NCBI RefSeq assembly: GCF_022347565.1
Contig: NZ_JAKRGH010000016.1
Coordinates: 62,001-126,000 of the forward strand
Length of the DNA stretch: 64,000 nucleotides
Direction of reading: 5' to 3'
DNA from: Vibrio sp. Of7-15
GTDB taxonomy: Bacteria; Pseudomonadota; Gammaproteobacteria; Enterobacterales; Vibrionaceae
A program made the translations under genes and the position numbers. The notes under the pieces are model-generated. The model saw only the letters and a list, made by a program, of their open reading frames with translations. It ran no database searches and was not told where the DNA came from. Positions 30,773 through 39,710 of this stretch are shown piece by piece. The first letter of the stretch is position 1; each line of letters opens with the position of its first letter.

Positions 30773-30839
30773 GACCTGTCTCCGATATTGTTAAAAGAAT
30801 GCAGTTCCATTGTAGTGGAACTGCATCATTCGTTAAATA

Positions 30840-32297
30840 TCAAAGTGCTGAAAATCGATCTCGCGCGATTCGTAATTGGTCAATGCGAGCATCATAACGA
30901 GCTTGATTTAAGCTCCCAAGCTCTGCTAGTTGGCTAGCTTGCGTGTAGTTTTGCAAGGATTTGTTCCATAAGCCCTTTAAGGCAAAAATTTCAGCTCTGG
31001 CTGCCAATTCGCCATCGGTGATGCCTGCATTCGCATATGCTTTGGCAAGCAATGACCAGCCAGTTGTGTCGTTTGGTCGTTCATGGGTGTATTGCTGTAA
31101 CGTTTTAATGGCTTGCTGAGCTTGATTATTTTCAAGCAGTGCATTGGCGTAGTTAATCATTAACACTGAGTTTTGAGGTTGTTGTTTTAACGCTTTTTCT
31201 AATCGTGTAATCGCAGAGGCATATTTTTCTTGATATAAGTCAAGATCGGTTATTGCGTCTAAATAAAAACGATTGTTGGGGTTGTCTTTTAACAGCTTAT
31301 CTAAGATTTTTTGGGCGTCATCGAATTTCTTATCGTCTAGGTACACTAGCGCTTTACCATATTCTAAAGAAGGCTTAACCGTAGCACTGGCCTTTTTTAA
31401 TTGACGATCGAACCAGTCGTGAGCGGCACTGCTTTCAATGCCAGCATAGCGGGCCACAATTCGTGCTCTCGCCAAATGATAACGTAGTGATGGTGCGACT
31501 TTTTTACTCTTGTATTGCTGAGCCCGAGAGCGAGTGTCGGTGATACGGTCTTCTGGTAAGGGGTGGGTCAGCAGCATAGGCGGCGGCGTGCTGGCGTAAC
31601 GGTACTGATCCGCTAGACGACCAAAGAATCGAGGCATGGCATTGGTATCAAAACCACTTTTGGCTAATGTACTGATGCCAAATCTATCTGCTTCTTTTTC
31701 ATTGCTACGAGTGTAGTTGATAGAGCTTTGCATGGACGATGCTGTTGTGGCATGAATAGCGGCAATACCAGCTTCAGGAGCGGCGACAGCTAAAATGAGC
31801 GAGCCTATTAAAGCAGCCATGGTTGCCGGAGAGCGGCGAGCTTGTTCTTCCATGCTACGAGCTAAATGGCGTTGGGTTACGTGGGCAATTTCGTGGGCAA
31901 CAACAGATGCGAGCTCACTTTCAGTTTGAGCGTGTAGAAATAGGCCAGAGTGCAGGGCGACATAACCACCAAAAAACGCAAACGCATTAATATTACGATC
32001 TTGGATCATAAAAAAGTTAAATGGCGTTTTTACATCGTTGGCGTTAGCAACTAAGCGGTGCCCTAAATCTTGAATGTATTCGTTTAAAACGGGATCTGAG
32101 ATGACAGGTTGGCTTGCGCGTAACATTCGCATGTAAGCATCACCATACTCCAGCTCTTGATCGATAGTAAGTGTCGCGGCAGCAGCTGTTCCGATATCGG
32201 GTAAATCTAAGCTATTAGCAGCCACACTGGTACTGAAACCAGAGCTTAATAACGCTGACAATAATAGGTAAACGGGGGCTTTTTTAAATTTAAGCAT
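30840..32297 (-). CDS. bepA: Beta-barrel assembly-enhancing protease
   Basis: BepA (YfgC) is a periplasmic M48 metalloprotease and chaperone that helps LptD and Bam-dependent outer-membrane assembly and removes stalled substrates. A signal peptide covers about residues 1-27. The zinc motif HEIAH lies near residue 134, in VVAHEIAHVTQRH. The third ligand is in NEKEADRFGI (about 200-209). TPR-like helices fill about 310-450. The protein is 485 residues, like E. coli. It is the first gene of the minus-strand run that continues into arsC, wrbA-like and DUF2069. Confidence 0.95.
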   Translation of the reverse strand: MLKFKKAPVYLLLSALLSSGFSTSVAANSLDLPDIGTAAAATLTIDQELEYGDAYMRMLRASQPVISDPVLNEYIQDLGHRLVANANDVKTPFNFFMIQDRNINAFAFFGGYVALHSGLFLHAQTESELASVVAHEIAHVTQRHLARSMEEQARRSPATMAALIGSLILAVAAPEAGIAAIHATTASSMQSSINYTRSNEKEADRFGISTLAKSGFDTNAMPRFFGRLADQYRYASTPPPMLLTHPLPEDRITDTRSRAQQYKSKKVAPSLRYHLARARIVARYAGIESSAAHDWFDRQLKKASATVKPSLEYGKALVYLDDKKFDDAQKILDKLLKDNPNNRFYLDAITDLDLYQEKYASAITRLEKALKQQPQNSVLMINYANALLENNQAQQAIKTLQQYTHERPNDTTGWSLLAKAYANAGITDGELAARAEIFALKGLWNKSLQNYTQASQLAELGSLNQARYDARIDQLRIARDRFSAL

Positions 32298-32466
32298 GAA
32301 AACAGCACTGCACCTTTTCTTGTTTTTCTGGTCTAGTAGTACCAGATAATTTAAGTTTTTAATGTAGATTGTAATGGTTCGACCACAAATCCTTGGTTAG
32401 GTTTCTTTTTTGTCGTGGCTATGTGATTTACAATATTGTTTTTGATAATAACTGTCGAGCTGAGTA

Positions 32467-32697
32467 ATGGAAACCCAACTTCTTGATTTAACGTCTGAAC
32501 GTTGTCCAATGTCCCTTCTATTAGCGAAGAGAAAAGGGGCAACACTCGGTGTTAATGAAACGCTCAAGATTTGTATTTCAGACGCTGGCTCGCAGAAAGA
32601 CATTAGCGCGTACTTTCTACAACAAGGCTTTGTCGTGATCGTGAATAGTCAAAATGACCACGGTTTTGAATTAATTGTGACTAAAGAGAAGATGTAA
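32467..32697 (+). CDS. TusA/SirA-family small protein
   Basis: A 76-residue protein with the two-layer TusA fold pattern. The N-terminal block LLDLTSERCPMSLLLAKR carries the family cysteine (Cys13), but the normal CPxP motif reads CPMS, so the second proline is lost. Genuine TusA moves sulfur to 2-thiouridine in tRNA or other acceptors through this cysteine; here the role is unknown. It lies between bepA (divergent) and perM, whose start is 6 bases downstream, so it is co-transcribed with perM. Confidence 0.8.
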   Translation: METQLLDLTSERCPMSLLLAKRKGATLGVNETLKICISDAGSQKDISAYFLQQGFVVIVNSQNDHGFELIVTKEKM

Positions 32698-32703
32698 TTC
32701 ATT

Positions 32704-33771
32704 ATGCTAGAAATGATCAGCCGTTGGTATCAACGACGTTTTTCCGATCCACATGCCGTTAGCTTAGTTGCCATCTTAGTGGTTGGCTTTGTCACGATTT
32801 ATTTCTTTGGTCATTTAATTGCCCCATTATTGGTTGCGATCGTCTTGGCTTATTTACTCGAATGGCCTGTAACCCGCCTTTGTAATGTGGGGCTGCCTCG
32901 GTCTATTTCTGTTGTTGTTGTTTTAATTATTTTTATCGGTTTGATGTTAATGGCTTTATTTGGCCTAGTTCCGACTATTTGGACTCAAATAGGGAATTTA
33001 GTCAATGATGTGCCTTCCATGCTAAACGGTTTTCAAAAGTTTGTTTTCAGTCTGCCTGAGCGCTATCCAGAAATGGTTGACCCTCAATTGGTTGAAACCA
33101 TGATGAGTACATTGAAAAGCAAAGTGTTAGGCATGGGGGAAAGTGTTGTCAAAGGGTCATTGGCATCCCTAGTAAGCTTGGCAGCTCTTGGTGTGTATTT
33201 AATTTTAGTGCCACTGCTTATCTTCTTTTTATTAAAAGATAAAAACGAGATGCTAACAGCACTTAGCGGTATTTTGCCACAAAACCGTCGTTTGGCGGCG
33301 AAGGTTTGGTTTGAAATGAATGAGCAAATTTCAAATTACATTCGTGGCAAAGTCACTGAAATCATGATTGTAGGCGGTGTGAGTTACGTTACGTTTGCCG
33401 TGATGGACCTACGCTATGCGGTACTGTTGAGTGTAGCGGTCGGCTTATCTGTCTTGATCCCTTATATTGGGGCCGCCGCGGTGACAGTACCTGTTGCTAT
33501 TGTGGCTCTGTTTCAGTGGGGGCTCAGCTCTGAATTTTACTGGCTATTGTTTGCCTATGCCATTATTCAAGCATTAGACGGTAACGTATTAGTGCCTGTT
33601 TTATTTTCAGAAGCAGTGAACCTACATCCTGTAGCGATTATTGTGGCAGTGTTGGTGTTTGGTGGTTTATGGGGATTCTGGGGCGTTTTCTTTGCCATTC
33701 CTTTAGCGACATTAGTAAAAGCAGTATGGAAAGCGTTGCCAGCTAGGGAAGATCAGTATTCCAAGGCCTAG
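32704..33771 (+). CDS. perM: AI-2E family transporter, PerM
   Basis: A 355-residue polytopic inner-membrane protein of the AI-2E (PerM/TqsA) family. About eight hydrophobic helices are seen, including GHLIAPLLVAIVLAYLLEWP (about 36-55), the LVPLLIFFLLKDK segment and the conserved PYIGAAAVTVPVAIVAL stretch (about 248-264). The family signature LDGNVLVPVLFSEAVNLHPV (about 288-307) is clear. E. coli has perM next to bepA in the same way. Substrates of PerM proteins are poorly defined. Confidence 0.9.
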   Translation: MLEMISRWYQRRFSDPHAVSLVAILVVGFVTIYFFGHLIAPLLVAIVLAYLLEWPVTRLCNVGLPRSISVVVVLIIFIGLMLMALFGLVPTIWTQIGNLVNDVPSMLNGFQKFVFSLPERYPEMVDPQLVETMMSTLKSKVLGMGESVVKGSLASLVSLAALGVYLILVPLLIFFLLKDKNEMLTALSGILPQNRRLAAKVWFEMNEQISNYIRGKVTEIMIVGGVSYVTFAVMDLRYAVLLSVAVGLSVLIPYIGAAAVTVPVAIVALFQWGLSSEFYWLLFAYAIIQALDGNVLVPVLFSEAVNLHPVAIIVAVLVFGGLWGFWGVFFAIPLATLVKAVWKALPAREDQYSKA

Positions 33772-33787
33772 TGGACAGTTTATCGAA

Positions 33788-33840
33788 TTAAACAATAAAA
33801 AGCGCCGCAATAAGACATTGCGGCGCTTTTTATTGTTTAA
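33788..33840. terminator. Bidirectional terminator between perM and bcp
   Basis: The arms 33788-33811 and 33817-33840 are perfectly complementary over 24 bases around the 5-base loop AAGAC. The GC core (AGCGCCGCAAT) is flanked by A-run and T-run arms, so it can end transcription from either side. Confidence 0.95.
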
Positions 33841-33852
33841 TTGGATAACGAT

Positions 33853-34323
33853 TTATTCGCCGTTATTCAAATAATCCAGCACGACTTCATGGTGTGTTTT
33901 TGTTTTAAATTTATTGAACACTTTTTCAATCACACCTTCTTCATTGATTAAGAAGCTGATGCGATGTAAGCCATCGTACACTTTACCCATGAATTTCTTT
34001 TCACCCCATACGCCAAATTGATCAGCGGCAGCATGATCTTCATCAGACAGTAAAGTGAAGTTAAGATCATCACGTTCGATGAACTTTCCTAAGCGTTTTA
34101 CAGGATCAATACTTACGCCCAGTACGACTACATTATGGCTGTCAAGCTCAGCTTTAATATCTCGAAGGCCTTGTGCTTGTACAGTACAGCCTGGAGTCAT
34201 GGCTTTCGGGTAGAAGTAAAATAAGACTTTTTTACCAGCGAAGTCGGCTAATGTTACGGTGTTGTTGTCTTGATCTAACAATGAAAAGGCTGGTGCTGGT
34301 GTACCAGCAGTTAAAGTGTTCAT
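33853..34323 (-). CDS. bcp: Thiol peroxidase Bcp (PrxQ type), single-cysteine form
   Basis: A 156-residue peroxiredoxin that reduces hydroperoxides. The peroxidatic cysteine is C46 in FYPKAMTPGCTVQAQGLRD. E. coli Bcp has a second cysteine five residues later (CTVQAC) as its resolving cysteine; here that position is Gln51, and there is no other cysteine in the protein. It should therefore act as a 1-Cys enzyme resolved by an outside thiol. The order dapA - gcvR - bcp is as in E. coli, with gcvR upstream of bcp by 25 bases on the same strand. Confidence 0.95.
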   Translation of the reverse strand: MNTLTAGTPAPAFSLLDQDNNTVTLADFAGKKVLFYFYPKAMTPGCTVQAQGLRDIKAELDSHNVVVLGVSIDPVKRLGKFIERDDLNFTLLSDEDHAAADQFGVWGEKKFMGKVYDGLHRISFLINEEGVIEKVFNKFKTKTHHEVVLDYLNNGE

Positions 34324-34348
34324 TATTATTCTTTCTCCAAAAAGAAGG

Positions 34349-34891
34349 TTACTGACTGTTTTTGATGAAGTTTAAGCTACCAGTGACACTGAGTTCGGCG
34401 CAAATACGCTCAAACTCTTCTTGTAGTTGCATTAGGTGACACTCTTCAGGCAGCCTAGCGGTAATTTGAATTAAAAATTGATGCTGCGAACCGATATGTT
34501 CGTCAGCGGTGATGGTTTGTGCGCTGAGTGAAGCAATATCAATGTTTCGGTCGGCAAAGAACTGGGTGAATTGTTCTGTTAAACCAGGCTTATCGGCTGA
34601 CTCAATCTGCATTTCTAATAAATAGGTATAGGGCTGCTCATGGTGCGTCGTAGTTCGCTTCATGATGGTGATCAACTCATGCTCTTGGCTGACTAGCGGC
34701 AAAGTTGACTCTACTCGGCTAATGCCATTGGCGTTTCCTGATAGCAGCATGATCAGAGTAAATTCGCTGCCATAAAGTTCGATGCGGCTATCGACAATAT
34801 TACAGCCTGCTTTGGTGACTAATTGTGTAATGAGATTTGAGATACCCGGTCGATCGGTTCCAATAGCGGTAATAACAAGGTGATGAGTCAT
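34349..34891 (-). CDS. gcvR: Glycine cleavage system transcriptional repressor
   Basis: A 180-residue protein made of two ACT domains (about 4-75 and 92-170), beginning HHLVITAIGTDRPGISNLI and TYLLEMQIESADKPGLTEQF. GcvR binds GcvA and blocks activation of the gcv operon when glycine is low. It has no DNA-binding domain, consistent with the family. It is divergent from dapA and followed by bcp, as in E. coli. Confidence 0.93.
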   Translation of the reverse strand: MTHHLVITAIGTDRPGISNLITQLVTKAGCNIVDSRIELYGSEFTLIMLLSGNANGISRVESTLPLVSQEHELITIMKRTTTHHEQPYTYLLEMQIESADKPGLTEQFTQFFADRNIDIASLSAQTITADEHIGSQHQFLIQITARLPEECHLMQLQEEFERICAELSVTGSLNFIKNSQ

Positions 34892-35074
34892 ACTTTATGG
34901 CTTTTATTTATGCTTTTTTGCATGGTAGCACAGCTCTGTAAACTCTGATAACTTCTAGAAAAAGAAGTATGAGTAATTATTCATGGTTCCGTGACGGTAA
35001 TGTGGGCTCGTATGCTTGTTTTTATTAAATCCGAAACGTACCATGGTGAACTGATTAAATTAAGGGAGATGTAC

Positions 35075-35953
35075 ATGTTCTCAGGAAGCATTGTTGCATT
35101 GGTAACACCACTAGATACGACTGGTGAAGTAGATTACGCAAGTTTGAAGACCCTAGTGGATTATCACGTTAATGCAGGCACAGATGGAATTGTTGCCGTT
35201 GGTACTACAGGCGAATCTGCAACATTAAGTGTAGAAGAACACGTTAAAGTTGTCATGAAAACGCTTGAATTTGCAGATGGCCGAATTCCTGTCATCGCAG
35301 GCACTGGTGCCAATGCCACTCATGAGGCCATCACCTTTAGTAAACTTTTCCATGATTCTGGTGTAGCTGGCTGCCTAAGTGTCACGCCATATTACAATAA
35401 ACCAACTCAAGAAGGTTTATTCCTACATTATAAAGCGATTTCAGAGGCAACGGACTTACCTCAGATTCTTTATAATGTACCGGGCCGAACTGCAGTAGAT
35501 ATGTTGCCAGAAACAGTGGCTCGTTTATCTGAATTTGACAACATTGTTGCAATAAAAGATGCGACGGGTGATTTATCTCGTATTAAAAAAACGCGTGAAC
35601 TTTGTGGTAAAGATTTTATCCAACTGAGCGGTGATGATGTTTCTGGTTTAGATTTTGTGGCGGCTGGTGGCCATGGTGTGATTTCGGTGACATCGAACGT
35701 GGCAGCGGCTGATATGGCTAACATGTTTAAACTTGCGTTAGCTGGCAATATTGAGGAAGCACGAGTTATCAATGAACGTTTAATGCCTTTACATACGAAT
35801 TTGTTTGTAGAGTCAAACCCAATCCCAGTGAAATGGGCGGTACACAAGCTTGGCTTAATGAAGCATGGTGACATCCGTTTACCATTAACAACATTAAGCG
35901 AAGCGGCACAACCGCAAGTAGCAAAAGCCCTTGCAGAAGCCTGTGTGTTGTAA
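35075..35953 (+). CDS. dapA: 4-hydroxy-tetrahydrodipicolinate synthase
   Basis: DapA condenses pyruvate with aspartate semialdehyde, the committed step of the lysine and meso-diaminopimelate pathway. It has 292 residues, the E. coli length. The Schiff-base lysine is K161 (VAIKDATGD), the catalytic tyrosine is Y133 (ILYNVPGRT), and the pyruvate loop is [11 protein letters not shown] chose ATG 35075 ([13 protein letters not shown]), with AGGGAG 7 bases upstream. The 28-codon upstream extension in the same frame is not family-like. bamC follows by 15 bases. Confidence 0.98.
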   Translation: MFSGSIVALVTPLDTTGEVDYASLKTLVDYHVNAGTDGIVAVGTTGESATLSVEEHVKVVMKTLEFADGRIPVIAGTGANATHEAITFSKLFHDSGVAGCLSVTPYYNKPTQEGLFLHYKAISEATDLPQILYNVPGRTAVDMLPETVARLSEFDNIVAIKDATGDLSRIKKTRELCGKDFIQLSGDDVSGLDFVAAGGHGVISVTSNVAAADMANMFKLALAGNIEEARVINERLMPLHTNLFVESNPIPVKWAVHKLGLMKHGDIRLPLTTLSEAAQPQVAKALAEACVL

Positions 35954-35968
35954 TTAGCAGGAGCATAA

Positions 35969-37003
35969 ATGAAATTCAAATATCGGTTTGTTCTTACCTC
36001 TGTTATGGCTGTCAGTTTAGCGGCATGTTCAGGAAACCCGACAGAGCGTAGACAAGCCAAGCAAGACTTCACTTACATGGAAACCACACCATTCAAAGTT
36101 TGGAATCAACCGGAAGGATCGAAGGTAGAGTTCTCTTCTTTCTATGCCATTCCTGAAGGTAACTTTAATGGTGAATTAGGGCCAGGTGTTGATATCAGGC
36201 CGCCTCAACAGGTATTGCAGTTAATTCCTGGTGCAAGAGCGGACTTACAAAATGGTGAAGTAACGCTTTGGTTAGTGAAAGAAGAAGAACTAACTAAAGT
36301 TTGGCAAACCGCTTTGGATTTGATTGCCAAACGTAATATTCCGTTACGTAGTCAAGACGATTCACGTCTCGAAACCGATTGGGTGTCTTGGATCTCAGAA
36401 GATGAAGACACAGAAATTGGCAGCCGATACGTAATCGAAAAGACGAAACAAGCGAAACGTCATGGTTTTAAAATAACGTTGGTGGATTGGAAAGAAGCTG
36501 GCAAAGTTCAGCCAGTGAGTGCGACCAACAAAGAACGTTATAATATTTTGATGACGAACTTAGTGACGTCTGCCTATGATCAACAAGTTCGTGACGATGC
36601 TCGTGTAAGGGCGCAAGAACTTGTGAAGCAAATTCCAATCAGTATGGGGCAAGACCGAAGTGGTCTTCCTGTGATTATTGCTCGTGCACCTTACAACGTA
36701 TTTTGGGAGCGTTTACCTGATTTGTTGCCAAAAGTGGGTTTAACAATGGAAGGGCGTAACCGATCTCAAGGTCAGGTTCAGGTGAAATACCGTGCACCAG
36801 ATGACGCCTTCTGGCAGGAAATTGGAACTAAGCCACTGGCATTTGAAGGAAAAACCTACAACCTATTATTAGGGGACTTAGGTAACCGAACTTCAATTAA
36901 TGTTACCGATGGTGCGGGGAAACCAGTCAGCGAAGAGGTGCTAACCAGCTTGGCACCGGTATTAGCTGCTGCAGTAGATCGAGCAAATACCGTTACCGAG
37001 TAA
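35969..37003 (+). CDS. bamC: Outer membrane assembly lipoprotein BamC
   Basis: BamC (NlpB) is a lipoprotein of the beta-barrel assembly machine. The lipobox is SLAACSGNP, so Cys20 is acylated. The unstructured N-terminal part (about 20-90) that lies along BamD is followed by two helix-grip domains (about 95-210 and 225-340). At 344 residues it equals E. coli BamC. It lies directly downstream of dapA, as in E. coli, and is probably in the same transcript. Confidence 0.95.
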   Translation: MKFKYRFVLTSVMAVSLAACSGNPTERRQAKQDFTYMETTPFKVWNQPEGSKVEFSSFYAIPEGNFNGELGPGVDIRPPQQVLQLIPGARADLQNGEVTLWLVKEEELTKVWQTALDLIAKRNIPLRSQDDSRLETDWVSWISEDEDTEIGSRYVIEKTKQAKRHGFKITLVDWKEAGKVQPVSATNKERYNILMTNLVTSAYDQQVRDDARVRAQELVKQIPISMGQDRSGLPVIIARAPYNVFWERLPDLLPKVGLTMEGRNRSQGQVQVKYRAPDDAFWQEIGTKPLAFEGKTYNLLLGDLGNRTSINVTDGAGKPVSEEVLTSLAPVLAAAVDRANTVTE

Positions 37004-37045
37004 TTCGCTTTATTCAGTATGAACTTACTGACTAAATACGATTAG

Positions 37046-37078
37046 AAAGGGGGCATGTTGTATGCGCCCTTTTATTTT
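37046..37078 (+). terminator. Terminator after bamC
   Basis: AAAGGGGGCAT pairs with ATGCGCCCTTT (one G-G mismatch) around a 5-base loop, followed by a T-rich tail. It runs into the stop codon of the convergent DUF2897 gene. Confidence 0.75.
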
Positions 37079-37254
37079 GTCTTGTGTTCAGAGTCTTCAG
37101 GCTTACCTTCTTCTTCTGATTGAGCATCGCTTTTGCGTTTTTTGTCCATTTGGCCAAATTTCATGTTGGCGGTGTATTTCAGGGCGGCGATATTACCAAT
37201 AACCACACTCAATACCACCACAATAATGACCCAAGGGTTAGTCAGAAATTCCAT
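37072..37254 (-). CDS. DUF2897 family small membrane protein
   Basis: A 60-residue protein: one transmembrane helix near the N-terminus (about 5-27, [20 protein letters not shown]), then KYTANMKFGQMDKK, then an acidic and basic tail (SEEEGKPEDSEHKTK). It fits DUF2897. I chose ATG 37254 because the family starts MEFLxNPW; longer in-frame reading to 37356 lies inside the M15 gene. The start overlaps the end of the M15 peptidase gene by 17 bases. E. coli has the unrelated small membrane protein YpfN in the same place after dapE. Confidence 0.8.
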   Translation of the reverse strand: MEFLTNPWVIIVVVLSVVIGNIAALKYTANMKFGQMDKKRKSDAQSEEEGKPEDSEHKTK

Positions 37255-37930
37255 TGCAATTCTCGTAAATGTTAGTGATATAACGAGTATAAAGCTTATC
37301 CAGTTCGGAAAGTATCTGAGTTTTTCCGGCAAGTTCGGTATTGTGCCATGCATCAACTAAAAGCTCAGGCGTGAGCATGGGTAGAAGTGTGTGACTGATA
37401 GGCGCAAAGCTGATGTGCCATGGCTCTTGTGCAACTCCACCCTGATCGTTTTGATAAGGGAAAAAGAAGTCAAACTTGCCTGCTTGTTCATTTAACCATT
37501 GGCTAAACTCTGCTTGATGGCCCGTCTCATATTCCCACGGCTCCAGCTGAAGTTGTATATCATTGGGTAAACAGTTTTTTGCGTAAACGTCTAAATCGGT
37601 GCCCCAATGATGTCGACTTGCGCCAGGGAGTGCAGACCAGCGCATGATGGCATGAATCTTTTCACTCTCTGTTAGGGTTGTAGGATCAAGAGGTTGGCTT
37701 TGGCTATTTAGTATTGGCCTCAGTCCATGAAACTTGTTATTCCATATCATCAGCTGACGGTCAAAGTCACGAAAACTACTGGCAATGGCCAAGTCGAATC
37801 CGGCTTGTTGTGCTGCGCTTTGAAGGGCTAAAAAAGGCCGATGCACTTTAGTATGGAGTAATCGACTCGGAATCTGTGCCAGAGGGGCTAAATGGCCAGT
37901 TTCCCGGCCAATCAGTTGAGATGGGATCAT
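37238..37930 (-). CDS. M15-family metallopeptidase, VanY-like D,D-carboxypeptidase
   Basis: A 230-residue protein with the LAS/M15 peptidase motifs. [10 protein letters not shown] (about 68-77) is the substrate-binding arginine region, [12 protein letters not shown] (about 122-133) gives the zinc His and Asp, and EPWHISF (about 183-189) gives the catalytic Glu and the last zinc His. Such enzymes trim D-Ala from peptidoglycan stem peptides or act in cell-wall recycling. I see no signal peptide from ATG 37930 ([11 protein letters not shown]), so it may be cytoplasmic. Its start overlaps the dapE stop as ATGA, so it is translationally coupled to diaminopimelate synthesis. Confidence 0.88.
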   Translation of the reverse strand: MIPSQLIGRETGHLAPLAQIPSRLLHTKVHRPFLALQSAAQQAGFDLAIASSFRDFDRQLMIWNNKFHGLRPILNSQSQPLDPTTLTESEKIHAIMRWSALPGASRHHWGTDLDVYAKNCLPNDIQLQLEPWEYETGHQAEFSQWLNEQAGKFDFFFPYQNDQGGVAQEPWHISFAPISHTLLPMLTPELLVDAWHNTELAGKTQILSELDKLYTRYITNIYENCNGISD

Positions 37931-39060
37931 GCTAATAGCTTTTCCATCACTTTTTGGTACATGTCTGTCAGCTTTTCTAAGTCTGGAATCTTCACGCACT
38001 CGTTCACTTTATGAATCGTGGCATTCACAGGCCCAAGTTCAATCACTTGCGAACCCATTTGAGCAATAAAACGACCATCAGACGTCCCGCCAGTTGTTAG
38101 CAGTTCTGGCTTTTGGTGGTTTACTTCTTTTACTGCATCGACGACAGCGTTGAGGAGATCACCAGTACCTGTTAGGAATGGCTGGCCACTAAGCGTCCAT
38201 TTTAGATCGTAATCTAAGCCGTGAGCATCTAAGATCGAGTGTACTCGGCGTTTTAACTCGGTGTCTGTGACTTCTGTACTGAAACGGAAGTTAAATTGAA
38301 CGTTAAATTCACCAGGGATCACATTGGAAGCGCCTGTACCGGAGGCGACGTTTGGAATTTGAAAGCTGGTTGGTGGGAAGAATTCATTCCCATTGTCCCA
38401 TGTGGTTGCTGCCAGTTCCGCTAGAGCTGGTAAGGCTTGATGGATCGGGTTGTTGGCCAGTTGTGGGTAAGCGACGTGGCCTTGAGTTCCTTTAATGACG
38501 AGATCACCTGTGATGGAGCCACGGCGACCATTCTTAACCACATCACCAACAGCATGTGTGCTGGAGGGCTCTCCAACAATACACATATCAATCAGTTCAT
38601 TGCGTTCCATTAATGTATCAACCACACGAGTTGTTCCATTAATGAATGGGCCTTCTTCGTCTGACGTGATTAAAAATGCAATGGAGCCTTTATGATTTGG
38701 GTTTTCAGCAATAAAGCGTTCAACCGCAACAACCATACATGCCAATGAACCCTTCATGTCTGCCGCACCACGGCCATGTAAGTAATCATCGATTACGGTT
38801 GGTTCAAATGGTGGAGTATGCCATTGCTCCAAAGGGCCAGCTGGCACCACATCAGTATGGCCTGCAAAGCAAAATAAAGGAGCTTCCGTGCCTCGTCGTG
38901 CCCAGAAGTTGGTCGTGTCTTCAAATACCATTGGTTCAATTGTGAAACCAATGGCTTTAAGTCGAGCTATCATGACATCCTGACAGCCAGCGTCTACTGG
39001 TGTTACTGATTCACGACTCATTATATCTTTAGCCAATGCTAAAACTGGGCTATCTGCCAT
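37927..39060 (-). CDS. dapE: Succinyl-diaminopimelate desuccinylase
   Basis: DapE hydrolyses N-succinyl-LL-DAP to LL-DAP in the lysine and cell-wall pathway. It is a 377-residue M20 dinuclear zinc enzyme. Landmarks are [14 protein letters not shown] (zinc His and Asp), [15 protein letters not shown] (bridging Asp), [13 protein letters not shown] (catalytic Glu and zinc Glu), [11 protein letters not shown], and the final [16 protein letters not shown] (zinc His). The order yffB - dapE is shared with E. coli. Confidence 0.97.
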   Translation of the reverse strand: MADSPVLALAKDIMSRESVTPVDAGCQDVMIARLKAIGFTIEPMVFEDTTNFWARRGTEAPLFCFAGHTDVVPAGPLEQWHTPPFEPTVIDDYLHGRGAADMKGSLACMVVAVERFIAENPNHKGSIAFLITSDEEGPFINGTTRVVDTLMERNELIDMCIVGEPSSTHAVGDVVKNGRRGSITGDLVIKGTQGHVAYPQLANNPIHQALPALAELAATTWDNGNEFFPPTSFQIPNVASGTGASNVIPGEFNVQFNFRFSTEVTDTELKRRVHSILDAHGLDYDLKWTLSGQPFLTGTGDLLNAVVDAVKEVNHQKPELLTTGGTSDGRFIAQMGSQVIELGPVNATIHKVNECVKIPDLEKLTDMYQKVMEKLLA

Positions 39061-39088
39061 CCTTGAAATCCTTGTTTATTGCTTGGTG

Positions 39089-39439
39089 TTATTTATTAAA
39101 AATTGCGCTGTATTGATCAGCTTTAAAGCCTAAATGGTATTCATCGTTATGAACGAGAAGTGGGCGTTTGATCATGGCTGGAAATTCAATCATCAGAGCG
39201 ATTGCGGTGTCTTGATTGAGGGTTTCTTTTTGCTCGTCACTCAGCTGTCGGTAGGTGGTACCACGTTTGTTCACCATGGCTTCCCAGCCAAGCTGTGCGA
39301 CAAAGTTTTGGATCATCTCTTCATTAATACCATCAACACGATAGTCATGAAAGGTATAGTCGATTTCTTCAGCAGTTAGCCACTTACGTGCTTTTTTGAT
39401 TGTGTCGCAGTTTTTAATACCAAAAACTTGGGTTGTCAT
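39089..39439 (-). CDS. yffB: ArsC-family reductase, YffB-like
   Basis: A 116-residue ArsC/Spx-type thioredoxin-fold protein. It has one active cysteine in FGIKNCDTIKKARKWL (about 6-21) and the conserved Arg in FPAMIKRPLLVHN (about 86-98). This NCDT active site differs from the HNPRCSKSR site of the arsC-like gene at 30422, so the window holds two separate ArsC-fold proteins. I chose ATG 39439 (MTTQVFG). It lies 28 bases before dapE, as in E. coli. The substrate is unknown; glutathione-dependent reduction is suggested for the family. Confidence 0.9.
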   Translation of the reverse strand: MTTQVFGIKNCDTIKKARKWLTAEEIDYTFHDYRVDGINEEMIQNFVAQLGWEAMVNKRGTTYRQLSDEQKETLNQDTAIALMIEFPAMIKRPLLVHNDEYHLGFKADQYSAIFNK

Positions 39440-39710
39440 CTTTATTACCATTAATGTCACTTTAGTGTGTCAGTTATAACGAGAAATGAGAGGAGAGACT
39501 AGAGCAAGAGGGTCTTTTATTACTATTTTTTTCTTTTTGTTTGTCACAATCTGAAAGGCAGAATGTATTTCGTGGTAATTTTTTAACAGTTTATGCAAAA
39601 TTAAGAGGAGTTTTGCGGATTTATAGGGTGTTATGCGTCCCTTTTGATCAATCTCAACATATTTTTTGTATAAATAATAATAATGAAGCCTCAGTGTTAG
39701 GGAGGTATCA

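Noticed and set aside
32351-32603. Two overlapping minus-strand frames over the TusA-like gene
   Set aside because: They are antisense shadows with no ribosome site; the plus-strand TusA-like frame is coupled to perM.
34991-35074. 28-codon N-terminal extension of dapA
   Set aside because: It has no family similarity, while ATG 35075 has a strong ribosome site and gives the exact family length and catalytic numbering.
35470-36072. 200-residue minus-strand frame across dapA and bamC
   Set aside because: It is antisense to two well-supported genes and shows no family motif.
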